IMG/VR virus record: IMGVR_UViG_3300031972_000064
Location: 1 to 45,610 of that record
DNA from: a virus
Length of the DNA: 45,610 bases
Reading direction: 5' to 3' (one strand)
In this document: in pieces, positions 14,710 through 23,806 of the stretch
How positions within the stretch are numbered: the stretch's first letter is position 1
Layout: every line of letters begins with the position of its first letter
The notes under the pieces: model-generated
What the model was told of the DNA's origin: nothing
The model's database searches: none
What the model saw: the letters and a program-made list of their open reading frames with translations, nothing else
Program-made: the position numbers and the translations under genes

Positions 14710-15195
14710 ATGAAGTACAACGCATCACACTTCTTGGACAAACTAATCGAACACGAGGGCATGGTGCTTACCGTGTACGAAGACAGTTTGGGTATAGAGA
14801 CTATCGGTATAGGTCGCAACCTCAAAGACAGAGGTATCAGTCCAGAAGAACTGGAGTACATGGACATCCCTAACATGGCTATCGTGTACACCAACGGTAT
14901 TAGTGAGGCAGACGCACGTTACCTTGCCATGAACGACATCAAGATTGTAGAGAACGAGTTGTGTCAAGTGCATCCCTGTGTCAAAGACCTAGATGCTGTA
15001 CGCCAGCTTATCTTGATGGACATGGCATTCAACATGGGTGTGCCTCGTCTGTGCAAATTCAAGAAGATGTGGAATGCAATACACGAGAACAACTTTGATG
15101 CTGCCAGCATTGAGATGATGGACTCCCGCTGGGCACGTCAGGTAAAGTCGCGGGCCAAGAAGTTGTCTGATGCAATGAAGTCAGGAGAATTTTAA
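14710..15195 (+). CDS. Endolysin, T4-lysozyme-like muramidase (GH24)
   Basis: The 161-aa enzyme would cut the N-acetylmuramic acid to N-acetylglucosamine bond of peptidoglycan. The catalytic triad is preserved with exact T4 spacing: E16 (EHEG), D25 (YEDSLG) and T31 (TIGIG), nine and six residues apart as in E11, D20 and T26 of T4. The C-terminal lobe with FNMGVPRLCKFKKMW and WARQVKSRAKKLS also matches the family. No signal peptide is visible, so it should depend on a holin, two candidates for which lie just upstream. ATG 14710 is preferred to the in-frame ATG at 14665 because it follows the previous stop. Stop and next start overlap as TAATG. Confidence 0.93.
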   Translation: MKYNASHFLDKLIEHEGMVLTVYEDSLGIETIGIGRNLKDRGISPEELEYMDIPNMAIVYTNGISEADARYLAMNDIKIVENELCQVHPCVKDLDAVRQLILMDMAFNMGVPRLCKFKKMWNAIHENNFDAASIEMMDSRWARQVKSRAKKLSDAMKSGEF

Positions 15196-15470
15196 TGGCG
15201 GATATTGATTACAAACAAAAACGAGGAACAGTTTCTAAAAATTACGCTAACGCTTCCCGTAAACCTGCCCGTAGTGCTGAAGTTGCAGATGATGGCGCGG
15301 AGGCTGCTCGTGCTGCACAACGAGATAATGTATCAGGTGGTACCAGAATTTCAAATCAATCTGGTAGAGTAATTAAACCGGATGAAAATATAAATTATAA
15401 AATGCTTCGTATGAGTCCCGATGGGTCTAAAATTATGAAACGTTTTCGTGATGAAGAATTAAAAGCATAG
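15195..15470 (+). CDS. Hypothetical hydrophilic protein, 91 aa
   Basis: The start overlaps the lysozyme stop (TAATG), and its own stop shares a base with the GTG of the next gene. The protein is polar and Ala/Arg/Asp-rich, with a GGTRISNQSGRVIKPDENINY segment (about 48-68) that looks ordered, and a basic C-terminus. It has no membrane segment and no recognised family. The DNA is AT-richer than the lysozyme gene, suggesting a different history. Tight coupling implies expression with the lysis genes. Confidence 0.65.
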   Translation: MADIDYKQKRGTVSKNYANASRKPARSAEVADDGAEAARAAQRDNVSGGTRISNQSGRVIKPDENINYKMLRMSPDGSKIMKRFRDEELKA

Positions 15471-15661
15471 TGCTACACGTTTTTCTCCTGTTTGTTTTTG
15501 TGGGCGTAGGGGATGACAAAAAGCTAGTCAGCAACGACATGCACTTCAAAGACCTCAACGAATGCGTCTGGTACGCACAAACCCTACACAAACAAGGCAA
15601 CCTAATAACGGCATATTGTGTGCCGAAGTTCATAACAGACGGCAACGTAAAGGTATACTGA
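15470..15661 (+). CDS. Small exported cysteine-containing protein, 63 aa
   Basis: The gene starts at GTG 15470, overlapping the previous TAG by one base. The first 14 residues (LHVFLLFVFVGVG) are a hydrophobic signal peptide or anchor. The rest contains FKDLNECVWYAQTL and AYCVPKF, two cysteines that could pair in the periplasm. The layout matches the 66-aa protein at 614-814 (hydrophobic start, EC, later C), so the two may be distant paralogues. It lies in the lysis region, so an outer-membrane-lysis or superinfection role is conceivable but not shown. Confidence 0.7.
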   Translation: MLHVFLLFVFVGVGDDKKLVSNDMHFKDLNECVWYAQTLHKQGNLITAYCVPKFITDGNVKVY

Positions 15662-16359
15662 TGGACCCCATTAGCGCGATGGCTACCGCATCGGCTGCAT
15701 TCGGTGCAATCAAAAAAGGCTTTCAAGTAGGACGTGACATTGAGGCAATGGCCTCTGACCTGTCCCGCTGGATGGGTGCAATGTCCGACTTGGACATGCT
15801 AGAAAAAGAAGCCAAGAACCCACCCATATTTAAGAAACTGTTTGCTGGTAAGTCCGTAGAACAAGAAGCCATAGAAACATTTGCTGCTAAACAAAAAGCA
15901 CAGCAGCAACGCTACGAACTACAACAGTGGATTGGCATGACGCTTGGAAGGTCCAAGTGGGATGAGTTGGTCAAGATGGAGGGGTCCATTCGCAAGCAAC
16001 GCCAAGAAACTCTGTACAAACAAAGACAACGCCGCCGTAAGTTTGTAGAGATTGTAGCGTGGATAATGATGGGACTGTTCGCTGCAGGAATACTTTACGG
16101 GTTTATATCATTTCTTAGAGGCACGTTAGCCAATGCAGAAACATGGCCTGAATATGTAACGTGCAGACTGAAGGGATGCAGCAACATAGACGGAGAAAGG
16201 CTATGTATATATCATGGTCCTAACAATACGGTGGATAGTGTTTGGAATGACATGGGGGAATACTTCCCACGAGAGATACAATGCAAGTACGATCCCAAGC
16301 ACGAAAAGCCTCCTACCCTGCGAGAAACATTCACAGCAATCGAAAAGTCAAGAAAATAA
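15661..16359 (+). CDS. Membrane protein with coiled coil, 232 aa
   Basis: ATG 15661 overlaps the previous stop as TGATG. An open frame extends to 15562, but that part belongs to the previous gene. The protein begins with a small helical segment (SAMATASAAFGAIKKGFQVG), then a long charged coiled coil (about residues 40-135). One transmembrane helix follows (VEIVAWIMMGLFAAGILYGF, about 136-155), then a C-terminal domain of about 75 residues with Cys (VTCRLKGC, RLCIYHG, IQCKYD). The four or more cysteines suggest a periplasmic, disulfide-bonded domain. Coiled coil, membrane helix and exported domain close to the lysis genes could suit a spanin-like or virion membrane protein. No family is recognised with confidence. 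Confidence 0.7.
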   Translation: MDPISAMATASAAFGAIKKGFQVGRDIEAMASDLSRWMGAMSDLDMLEKEAKNPPIFKKLFAGKSVEQEAIETFAAKQKAQQQRYELQQWIGMTLGRSKWDELVKMEGSIRKQRQETLYKQRQRRRKFVEIVAWIMMGLFAAGILYGFISFLRGTLANAETWPEYVTCRLKGCSNIDGERLCIYHGPNNTVDSVWNDMGEYFPREIQCKYDPKHEKPPTLRETFTAIEKSRK

Positions 16360-16362
16360 TCC

Positions 16363-16391
16363 TTGCTAATTTAAATAAATAGGTGTATAAT
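16363..16391 (+). promoter_or_regulatory. Sigma70-like promoter before the tail genes
   Basis: TTGCTA (16363-16368) and a perfect TATAAT (16386-16391) are separated by 17 bases, in the 51-base gap after the membrane protein. It would drive the 68-aa gene and the tail operon beginning at 16629. An ATG at 16390 lies within the -10 box and is therefore unlikely to be a start codon. Confidence 0.65.
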
Positions 16392-16410
16392 GTTGTACAG
16401 GGAGACTGAA

Positions 16411-16617
16411 ATGAAACGACTTGCCTACGAAGCCCTAAAGCACAAGTACGAGGCACAGAAAAAAGATGCGCTATTTGTATACGCAAACTACACAAATAAC
16501 CCGGCGGCTATCGGTGAACATCCGCAGTTGCTTGAGGAAATGGACAAGGCAGTCGCTAGTTGGGCAGACGCTCAAGACAAACTTGAAGCACTTGAAGATT
16601 TGGATAGCGAAACTTAA
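16411..16617 (+). CDS. Small helical conserved phage protein, 68 aa
   Basis: ATG 16411 is preceded by GGGAGA at good spacing, which favours it over ATG 16390. The protein is entirely helical and charged, with LAYEALKHKYEAQKKDAL, NNPAAIGEHPQLLEEMDK and AQDKLEALEDL. The YxNNPAAIGEHP centre is a pattern I know from small proteins in many marine phages. Function is unknown. It is the first gene after the 16363 promoter and lies 11 bases before the tail adaptor gene. Confidence 0.75.
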   Translation: MKRLAYEALKHKYEAQKKDALFVYANYTNNPAAIGEHPQLLEEMDKAVASWADAQDKLEALEDLDSET

Positions 16618-16628
16618 CGGGTACTAAT

Positions 16629-17693
16629 ATGGCAAGCACATACCTTACTTTAGTCAACAACGTACTCCGCGACTTTAACGAAGTTGAACTAACCAGTTCC
16701 AACTTTACAAACTCTCGTGGTGTACAGACTACGGTAAAAGACTATGTTAATCGTTCGATTACTGATCTTATCAACTCTGAACTAAATTGGCCGTTTACTC
16801 GTGCTGCTGGTTCTGTTGACGTGATTGCAGGTAAGTCTTTGTACAGCCATGAGAGTATAGCGTCAAATCTTAAATACGTTGACTACGACACAATGTTTCT
16901 TCGTCCAAAAAACTATATTGCCAACGGAGACTTTGAGATTGCAGGGGCTGCAAGCATTACTAATTGGACTGCTGTATCCGGTACTCCTGTAGCTAGTTCT
17001 AAGTTTGGCAACACTTTGCTGCTTACTAACGCAGAAGCATCCCAAGAAGTAACCGACCTTATTGTGGGCCGGTCTTACATTGTAGTTACGCAAACCAGTG
17101 GTGCCACACTCACTCTTGAGATAGGAACCAGTTCAGGTGGATCACAAACTAAATCTGCTACGATCACTATTGCCAGTGGCAACGAAGTGGCTCTTACCGA
17201 AACTACGTTTACTGCTACAGCTACTACGCACTACGTAAGCTTTACTGAAGCAGCGGGCAATGCAGCGTTTGTTAAATTGGTAGAACTAAGTGAAGATGTT
17301 TTGCCTATTCCCCTCAAGTATTTATCCTATGAAGAGTACAACGATGCGTTTCGTGAGCGTGATACTCGCCCTGACACAGACAGGTTTGCTGATCCAGAAT
17401 ACGTATACACCACCTACAATAATGAAATTGGTCTAACTCCCATTCCAGACACAAGCAATCGAACCTTAGAGTTTGATTACTACGTCGATAATACTGATCT
17501 ATCTGCGGCAACTGATACATCAATTATTCCTGCGCGATTTGAGACAGTGATAAATGCCCGCGCAAAATATTACACGCACATGTTTCGTTCCGACGTACAA
17601 GCTGCACAGTTCTCCTTAAAGGAATACGAGGATGGAATTAAACGTATGCGTATTGAGTTGCTTAATCGGAAGAACTACATGAGGGCTGTATAG
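16629..17693 (+). CDS. Head-tail adaptor (tail tubular A-like) protein with inserted beta domain
   Basis: The 354-aa protein fits the adaptor ring that joins portal to tail nozzle. The N-terminal helical part (YVNRSITDLINSELNWPFTR, residues about 39-58) and the C-terminal helices (FETVINARAKYYTHMFRSD) are typical. Between them, residues about 93-222 form a separate beta-rich unit beginning NYIANGDFE with NWTAVSG, and containing GRSYIVV and HYVSFTEAAG. This looks like a carbohydrate-binding jelly-roll module inserted in the core, which resumes at LPIPLKYLSYEEYND. The gene lies before the nozzle protein as in other podoviruses. The binding-module call is by resemblance only. Confidence 0.8.
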   Translation: MASTYLTLVNNVLRDFNEVELTSSNFTNSRGVQTTVKDYVNRSITDLINSELNWPFTRAAGSVDVIAGKSLYSHESIASNLKYVDYDTMFLRPKNYIANGDFEIAGAASITNWTAVSGTPVASSKFGNTLLLTNAEASQEVTDLIVGRSYIVVTQTSGATLTLEIGTSSGGSQTKSATITIASGNEVALTETTFTATATTHYVSFTEAAGNAAFVKLVELSEDVLPIPLKYLSYEEYNDAFRERDTRPDTDRFADPEYVYTTYNNEIGLTPIPDTSNRTLEFDYYVDNTDLSAATDTSIIPARFETVINARAKYYTHMFRSDVQAAQFSLKEYEDGIKRMRIELLNRKNYMRAV

Positions 17694-17694
17694 A

Positions 17695-19470
17695 GTGGCT
17701 GACCTTAGTGAAACCGCTGCATTTCCGTTTATCTGTGAGGGGGGCTTAGTTGCCAACCGTTCCACATTTATTATGCAGCCGGGACAAGCCCTGCAGCTAG
17801 AAAACTTTGAACCCGACATAGAAGGCGGATACAAACGTATTCAAGGATTCCAACGTCACGTACGACATATAGTACCTCAAACATCATCCGCTGACGAAAA
17901 GGTGTTGATGGTAACAAGTTTTGAAGATAAAGTACTTGCTGCACGGGGCGAAAAGATTTTTAGCAGTGCGTCTACGTCTCTTGGTAGGGGTGCATCTAGT
18001 GCGATTGCTGCTAACACAGCAATGACGGGTTCAGGAACTATTACAGTAATATCAACCACTGGGTTTAGTTCTAGTGGTACCCTTCAAATAAACAACGAGT
18101 TGTTTACTTACACTGGGGTAACATCAACTACGTTTACGGGGGTTACTCGCGCTACTGGTGGAACCAGTGCAGCAGCCCACGCTGCTACTTCGGACACTAC
18201 TAGAACAGTGGTTTCAGAATCGTGGACAGAACGAGACACCGGACGCACTAACGCTGGCAAGTATTCGTTTGAACGGTTTAATTTTGATGGCAACAGTAAG
18301 ATTGTAGTTGTTGACGGAGTAAACGCCCCAACGGTGTTTAACTCTGCATTGTCTGCAACAGACGTAAGCACCAGTTCTGTTCTTGGTGCATCTATTGTAG
18401 CTTCGTACCGTGAACACATGTTTTATGCTGGTATGCCACTTACCGGCAACTCTGGACCACAAGAGTTAATATTTAGTGAGCCGTTTAACGAGGATGGATT
18501 TAGTTCAGCGCAGGGTGCGGGCAGCATCAAAGTTGATGATACAATCGTTGGCCTCAAAGTGTTTCGTGACGGTTTGTTTATATTTTGTGAAAACAGGATA
18601 TTTAAACTTACGGGCAGTTCATTAAGCGATTTTGCTGTCCAGCCTGTGACCAGAGACATTGGATGTATCAATGGTAAGACTATTCAAGAATTTGCCGGTG
18701 ATCTTTTGTTTCTTGGTCCCGACGGGTTGCGGACAGTTGCGGGTACAGCAAACATTGGTGACGTGGAGTTGGGCACTATAAGTTCAAACGTACAGTCCCT
18801 TTTTGATGAAAACATATCCGACGCTACAGTATTTGATTCTGTCGTCATACCAGAAAAGACACAGTACCGTTTGTTTTTTAGTAAGACAGGTAGCTTGGAA
18901 AGCAGAACAGAAGGACTAATCTGTGTTCTTAAAAACCAGCAGGGTGGAGGCAAAGGGTACGAGTTTTCTACAATTAAGGGAATCAAGCCGTCTTGTACAG
19001 ACACCCTAATTGATGCTGGAGACATTCTTGTTTTGCACGGCGGATTTGACGGGTACGTATATCGCCAAGAAGAGGGTACCACGTTCAACGGAACAGCTAT
19101 CTTAGGCAAGTACCGTAGTCCTGATCTTACAATGAATGATCCCGGCATACGAAAACACATGCAGCGTGTTATTGTAAACTTTAAGCCTGAATCTACCATC
19201 GATGCAGACATGTTTGTTCGTTACGACTACGAATCATCAGCATCAGCCCGACCTGCAGCATACCCTCTTGACTCTACTAGCATTGCAGGTATTTACGGGA
19301 CATCCACTTACGGTACGCCAACATACGGCGGACCTTCACAACCACTGATTAGACAACCTGTAGAGGGATCAGGATTTGCTGTAGCCCTACGAGTAAACGA
19401 CGGCGGTTCTACCCCCGCTTACTCACTAAAAGGTTTTCAGCTAGAGTACCAACTAGGAGCGAGACGTTAA
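17695..19470 (+). CDS. Tail nozzle / stabilisation protein (tail tubular B-like)
   Basis: The 591-aa beta-rich protein starts at GTG 17695, one base after the adaptor stop. The opening (FICEGGLVANRSTFIMQPGQ, then LENFEPDIEGGYKRIQGF) is the usual N-terminus of podovirus nozzle or tail hub proteins. A middle segment (LFLGPDGLRTVAGTANIG, near 338-355) resembles propeller blades in this group. Residues about 99-165 carry an inserted small domain (VISTTGFSSSGTLQINNELF, then TGVTRATGG) also known from other phage tail proteins. It probably assembles below the adaptor and contacts the fibre encoded next. Confidence 0.8.
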   Translation: MADLSETAAFPFICEGGLVANRSTFIMQPGQALQLENFEPDIEGGYKRIQGFQRHVRHIVPQTSSADEKVLMVTSFEDKVLAARGEKIFSSASTSLGRGASSAIAANTAMTGSGTITVISTTGFSSSGTLQINNELFTYTGVTSTTFTGVTRATGGTSAAAHAATSDTTRTVVSESWTERDTGRTNAGKYSFERFNFDGNSKIVVVDGVNAPTVFNSALSATDVSTSSVLGASIVASYREHMFYAGMPLTGNSGPQELIFSEPFNEDGFSSAQGAGSIKVDDTIVGLKVFRDGLFIFCENRIFKLTGSSLSDFAVQPVTRDIGCINGKTIQEFAGDLLFLGPDGLRTVAGTANIGDVELGTISSNVQSLFDENISDATVFDSVVIPEKTQYRLFFSKTGSLESRTEGLICVLKNQQGGGKGYEFSTIKGIKPSCTDTLIDAGDILVLHGGFDGYVYRQEEGTTFNGTAILGKYRSPDLTMNDPGIRKHMQRVIVNFKPESTIDADMFVRYDYESSASARPAAYPLDSTSIAGIYGTSTYGTPTYGGPSQPLIRQPVEGSGFAVALRVNDGGSTPAYSLKGFQLEYQLGARR

Positions 19471-22400
19471 ATGGGCGCATCTTACACACGACAGTCATCG
19501 TATGCTGACGGAGACATTATTCAAGCGTCCGACAGTAACAACGAGTTCAATCAGTTACTGGCTGCATTTGCTGCAAGCACTGGACATACACACGATGGCA
19601 CTGATGCAGAGGGTGGCCCAATCACCAAGCTGCTTGGCAACACACTTACATTTGGTGCAGCTACGGCTGGCACAGACATTACAGTCACATTTGACGGGGA
19701 GTCAAACGACGGTGTACTCAAATGGATGGAAGACGAAGATTACTTTGAGTTTTCTGATGACATCCTTGTAGCCAGCACAGAGAAGCTGCAGTTTCGGGAT
19801 ACGGCTATCTATATCCACTCAAGCGCAGATGGGCAGCTTGACCTTATAGCTGACACGGAAATCCAGATTGCTGCCACCACTGTAGATATCAACGGTAACG
19901 TAGACATATCGGGCACACTGACAATTGGTGGTGCGGATATCTCTGAAGCAGAACTTGAAATACTCGACGGTGCAACAGTCACCACAGCCGAAATAAACAT
20001 CATGGATGGTGATACGTCTGCCAGTGCTACTACTGTAGTAGACGCTGACCGTGTTGTCTTCAACGATGCAGGAACTATGAAACAGGTGGCGGTCACAGAC
20101 TTAGCTGCCTATTTTGATGACGAAATTACGGCGATGCCAAACCTTGTTACCACCGCAGCTACGACTGTGGGGGCACTCAACTCTGGTTCGATCACGTCTG
20201 GTTTTGGTACGATTGACACAGGATCGTCAACCATAACAACCACAGGTTTAATTACAGGCGGTTCTCTGGATATTGACGATGTAGTTATCAACGGCACAAC
20301 AATCGGTCACACGGATGATACCGATTTGCTTACCGTTGCTAGTGGGCTGCTGACTGTGGCAGGTGAAATATCTGTGACTACACTGGATATAGGTGGTACA
20401 AATGTAACGTCTACAGCAGCGGAATTAAACATTCTTGATGGTGTAACGTCCACGGCAGCAGAACTAAACATTCTTGATGGTGTAACGTCCACGGCAGCAG
20501 AACTAAACATTCTTGATGGTGTTACTGCTACCACTGCAGAGCTTAACTACAGTGACACAGGTGCTGCTGTAGGCACAGTTGTAGCTAGTAAAGTAGTTAC
20601 AGCAGATGCTAATAAAGACGTAGCCAGCTTCCGTAATATTACTTTAACAGGTGAGTTGGACGCAGGTTCGCTTGACGTATCAGGTGACGCAGACATTGAT
20701 GGAACCCTAGAAGCAGATGCGATTACGGTTAATGGTACAGCACTAAATACAGTTATTGCAGGAGTAACAGTTGCTAATGCTACTTTGGCAGCAACAACTA
20801 CCGTTACTGACAGCACAGCTAACACTAACTTCCCTGTTGTGTTCCATGACGAATCAAATGGACTGCTGGATGACACTGGTGCTTTGCGATATAATCCAAG
20901 CACAGGCGAACTGTTAGTACCTAAACTTACTGTGGCAGGTACAACGACCACCGTAGATACCGTTACGATGAATGCAGCAAATGCCATTATTTTCGAGGGT
21001 GCCACTGCTGACGCTAACGAAACTACACTTACTATTATAGACCCGACGGCGGACCGCACGATTAACCTTCCCGACCAGTCGGGCACAATTCCTTTGCTGG
21101 CTGCAGCAAGTAACACAGCCATTACGTCTACCCCTGCCGAACTAAATATCCTTGACGGTGCTACAGTAGTCGTAGGCGAAATCAACGCACTTGATTTGGG
21201 TTCAACAGCAGTCGGTAACGCTATTGCATCTAAGGCAGTTATACTAGACTCCAATAAAGACTACACAGGCATTCGCAACTTTACAATTACTGGTGAGTTG
21301 GATGCAGGTTCTCTTGACATATCCGGTGATGCAGACATTGACGGTACTTTAGAAGCTGATGCAATCACGTTAGATGGCACAGCGATTACCACAGTAGCTA
21401 CTCTGTCCACTGGTATATCTAATGGCAATCTGCCTGTGTTTACTAGCGGTGCTGCCGACAATGACTTCTTACGTATTGACGGTACATCCATTGAAGGACG
21501 TTCTGCATCAGAGGTGCTGTCGGATATAGCAGCAGCACCAGCGGCAGGAAGTTCTAACATTGTTACAACGGGTGCGATAAACAGTGGCAGCATCACCAGC
21601 GGATTCGGTGCTATTGATAATGGATCAAGTGCCATAACAACTACGGGCACAATTACCTTTGGCAGTATATCAGATGGCACAATAACGGCCACAGCATTTG
21701 TTGACGAAGACGACATGGCGTCTAACAGTGCAACTCTTATTCCTACACAGCAATCTGTTAAAGCCTACGTTGATAATGAGATAACTGGTGCGGGTGCTAT
21801 GGCTAGCTTCCAAGTGGAAGATGATGACGGCACAGAAGTTACAATCAACAACGCCAAAGAACTAAAGTTTATCGGTTCAGGAATAACCACTAACTTTACT
21901 GACACGTCCACGGGCAATGACGGTGATCCATTTGATCTTACATTTACAGTTGACGCTGCACAGACAGGCATTACCTCTATCTTGGCTACAGACTTAAAGA
22001 TTGGTGAGGATGACCAGACCAAGATTGACTTTGAGACTGCAGACGAAATACATTTCTATGCGGCTAACGTGGAACAGGTATACTTGGGTGACAACATCTT
22101 TGGGCCACAGTCTGACAGTGACGTTGACTTGGGCAGCAGTTCTGTGCGGTGGAAGGATGCGTATGTAGATAGCATCACCGTAACAGGCGAGGTAGACGGT
22201 GCTACCCTAGATATATCAGGAAATGCAGATATTGATGGCACCCTTGAAGCTGATGCTATTACAGTGGATGGGACTGCGCTAGATACGTTCATTGGTAACA
22301 CTCTCACTGCATTCCCTACAAATACGGATGCAGCCTCTAGTGATCTATTAGTCGTATATGATGTAACAGCAAGTAGGTGGGAAAAACAAACTATAGCTAA

Positions 22401-22992
22401 TGCTGCATTGGCAGGACCAACTGGCCCAACAGGACCCACTGGACCCACTGGTCCCACTGGACCTGCTGGCGATGATGGTGGTGCTGGACCCACTGGCCCT
22501 GCTGGCCCTGCTGGACCGACTGGTTCTGCTGGCCCTGCTGGCCCTGCTGGACCAACTGGACCGACTGGCCCTACTGGCCCAACTGGATCAACGGGGCCAA
22601 CCGGACCATCAGGACCGACAGCAGGAAACATTGACGGCAATTTGGTTCTGTACGCCGAAGGCTCAAACAACCACCGTGTGGATGTAAGGCAAGGGTCTGC
22701 GAAGGCTTGGCACAGCTATGTTGGCACAGGAACCGTAAGCACAAGTGACAGCTACAATGTCTCAGCATTAGCCGATCTTGGAACAGGGTCTTATCGCACC
22801 AGTTTCACAAATTCCACCAGCAATTCAGATTACTCTGTAACAACTTCAGCAAACTTTAATGACTCTCAATGTGACATTGCTGGGGTTGTGAGCAGAGCAA
22901 CGACAAGTTGTGACACTGATTGTATGCACGATGATGGTGGCGCACGTGACATGGCAGACGTTTACCTTACGCTTCACGGAGACTTAGCGTAA
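19471..22992 (+). CDS. Long tail fibre with [10 protein letters not shown] and collagen-like repeats, 1173 aa
   Basis: The N-terminus ([21 protein letters not shown]) is a typical virion-attachment segment, followed by a [18 protein letters not shown] motif common in tail fibres. Residues about 310-360 hold tandem [10 protein letters not shown] units. Three copies of a module of about 36 residues ([19 protein letters not shown]) lie near 390, 605 and 902. Residues 982-1050 are 23 uninterrupted Gly-X-Y triplets, mostly GPT and GPA, which should form a collagen triple helix. The last 123 residues form a Cys-containing tip with [18 protein letters not shown], likely the receptor-binding head. 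It begins right after the nozzle stop. Two likely assembly genes and an oxygenase follow. Confidence 0.88.
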   Translation: MGASYTRQSSYADGDIIQASDSNNEFNQLLAAFAASTGHTHDGTDAEGGPITKLLGNTLTFGAATAGTDITVTFDGESNDGVLKWMEDEDYFEFSDDILVASTEKLQFRDTAIYIHSSADGQLDLIADTEIQIAATTVDINGNVDISGTLTIGGADISEAELEILDGATVTTAEINIMDGDTSASATTVVDADRVVFNDAGTMKQVAVTDLAAYFDDEITAMPNLVTTAATTVGALNSGSITSGFGTIDTGSSTITTTGLITGGSLDIDDVVINGTTIGHTDDTDLLTVASGLLTVAGEISVTTLDIGGTNVTSTAAELNILDGVTSTAAELNILDGVTSTAAELNILDGVTATTAELNYSDTGAAVGTVVASKVVTADANKDVASFRNITLTGELDAGSLDVSGDADIDGTLEADAITVNGTALNTVIAGVTVANATLAATTTVTDSTANTNFPVVFHDESNGLLDDTGALRYNPSTGELLVPKLTVAGTTTTVDTVTMNAANAIIFEGATADANETTLTIIDPTADRTINLPDQSGTIPLLAAASNTAITSTPAELNILDGATVVVGEINALDLGSTAVGNAIASKAVILDSNKDYTGIRNFTITGELDAGSLDISGDADIDGTLEADAITLDGTAITTVATLSTGISNGNLPVFTSGAADNDFLRIDGTSIEGRSASEVLSDIAAAPAAGSSNIVTTGAINSGSITSGFGAIDNGSSAITTTGTITFGSISDGTITATAFVDEDDMASNSATLIPTQQSVKAYVDNEITGAGAMASFQVEDDDGTEVTINNAKELKFIGSGITTNFTDTSTGNDGDPFDLTFTVDAAQTGITSILATDLKIGEDDQTKIDFETADEIHFYAANVEQVYLGDNIFGPQSDSDVDLGSSSVRWKDAYVDSITVTGEVDGATLDISGNADIDGTLEADAITVDGTALDTFIGNTLTAFPTNTDAASSDLLVVYDVTASRWEKQTIANAALAGPTGPTGPTGPTGPTGPAGDDGGAGPTGPAGPAGPTGSAGPAGPAGPTGPTGPTGPTGSTGPTGPSGPTAGNIDGNLVLYAEGSNNHRVDVRQGSAKAWHSYVGTGTVSTSDSYNVSALADLGTGSYRTSFTNSTSNSDYSVTTSANFNDSQCDIAGVVSRATTSCDTDCMHDDGGARDMADVYLTLHGDLA
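20404..20559 (+). repeat. 39-bp tandem repeats in the tail fibre gene
   Basis: Units start at 20404, 20443 and 20482, with a diverged fourth at 20521. Each encodes thirteen residues around [10 protein letters not shown]. The second and third units are nearly identical, pointing to recent duplication. Single diverged copies recur further along the fibre (near 19950 and 21130). The repeats are likely a stack of short beta-turn units in the fibre shaft. Confidence 0.9.
22414..22620 (+). repeat. Collagen-like Gly-X-Y repeat region in the tail fibre gene
   Basis: Sixty-nine codons form 23 consecutive Gly-X-Y triplets. Pro is at X in nearly all, and Thr or Ala at Y in most. GPT dominates. At the DNA level this is a 9-base repeat (GGACCCACT-like) with much silent variation, so length changes by recombination are likely. 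The protein segment should trimerise as a rigid collagen-like rod just before the fibre tip. Confidence 0.92.
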
Positions 22993-23423
22993 TGACTAAG
23001 CTGATTGACCGTATCGACTGGGCCAAAAACAACCTCAAGCCACACCGCACTGAATATGTGGTCGTCTACGAAGACGTGGACATGGACTGCGCTGCTGTCT
23101 TGCACCCAGACCCTAACTGCATGGCGGCTCTGATGCACGGGGGTATCATGCCCCCAGCATGGGTAAAGTTACAACTCAAGGAAGATGAACAACGTCCAGA
23201 CTTCACCAGCCACCATGACTTCAACGGCCATTTGTTACACGAAACGGAGCCGATGGGTCCTTTGACCGAAGAGCAAGCCATCGAGTGGCTTGTTCAAGTC
23301 GATATCCCAAGACACATCTGGGAAACATGGAATGAAGGCAATAAACCCAAGATGGTGATATGTCGCAAATCACAACTGCCGCCCACAAGAGAGTGGCGCA
23401 ACGCTTGGCGCATAGCCGCATAA
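22992..23423 (+). CDS. Probable tail fibre-associated protein, 143 aa
   Basis: ATG 22992 overlaps the fibre stop as TAATG. The 143-aa protein is polar with several Trp and His (DCAAVLHPDPNCMAALMHGG). Its end, LPPTREWRNAWRIAA, resembles the LPSDRHFRDAW box at the start of the next gene product, the hallmark of tail assembly chaperones. It may be a fibre chaperone, a host-range accessory or a fibre-tip binding protein. No family is recognised for the main body. The position after the fibre and coupled translation are the chief support for a tail role. Confidence 0.65.
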   Translation: MTKLIDRIDWAKNNLKPHRTEYVVVYEDVDMDCAAVLHPDPNCMAALMHGGIMPPAWVKLQLKEDEQRPDFTSHHDFNGHLLHETEPMGPLTEEQAIEWLVQVDIPRHIWETWNEGNKPKMVICRKSQLPPTREWRNAWRIAA

Positions 23424-23438
23424 ACAGGAGAAAACACA

Positions 23439-23804
23439 ATGACCACGACCTATGTCATCGACAAAGATGGAAATAGTGCAGATGCGTCTGCTGTCACACT
23501 ACCGTCTGACAGGCACTTCCGGGATGCTTGGAGTTTGTCTGGTGACGTAATTAGTGAAGACCTTGCTATTGCCAAAACTATGATGAAAGAAGAAATTAGG
23601 TATGTAAGAAAAGCTTTGTTACAATCTCTTGATACTGATTACATGAGGGCTTTAGAGGCTTCTGCAGATACTTCTAGTATTGTAAGTTCCAAACAAGCCC
23701 TTCGTGATGCCCCTGCAACGCAAGCAATAACTGATGCTACCACAATTTCTGAATTAAAAGCCGCTTGGCCTTCGTGTTGCGGTACTAGCCCCTATGAGGA
23801 TTAA
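23439..23804 (+). CDS. Phage tail assembly chaperone-like protein, 121 aa
   Basis: The 121-aa protein carries the pattern LPSDRHFRDAWSLSG (residues about 22-36), followed by helices including LAIAKTMMKEEIRYVRKALLQSLDTDYMRALE and SSKQALRDAPATQAI. This arrangement is typical of small proteins annotated as tail assembly chaperones in phages and prophages, which lie just behind tail fibre genes. The C-terminus (WPSCCGTSPYED) has an adjacent Cys pair. AGGAGAAAA before ATG 23439 is a good ribosome-binding site. It would help the fibre fold or assemble and need not be in the virion. Confidence 0.75.
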   Translation: MTTTYVIDKDGNSADASAVTLPSDRHFRDAWSLSGDVISEDLAIAKTMMKEEIRYVRKALLQSLDTDYMRALEASADTSSIVSSKQALRDAPATQAITDATTISELKAAWPSCCGTSPYED

Positions 23805-23806
23805 AA

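Noticed and set aside
16390-16410. Upstream ATG start for the 68-aa gene
   Set aside because: The ATG lies in the -10 box TATAAT and has no ribosome-binding site. ATG 16411 has GGGAGA at proper spacing.
20404-20559. Tandem repeats considered as CRISPR-like
   Set aside because: The units are contiguous, in frame and without spacers. They encode a fibre protein repeat.
20547-21254. Minus-strand open frame of 235 codons opposite the tail fibre
   Set aside because: The Ser/Val/Ala-rich product reflects Thr/Ala/Gly codons of the fibre on the other strand. Several similar shadows occur along this gene.
22056-22670. Minus-strand collagen-like frame (204 codons)
   Set aside because: Gly-Pro triplets read backwards also give Gly-Pro-rich sequence. 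It is antisense to the fibre and has no start signal.
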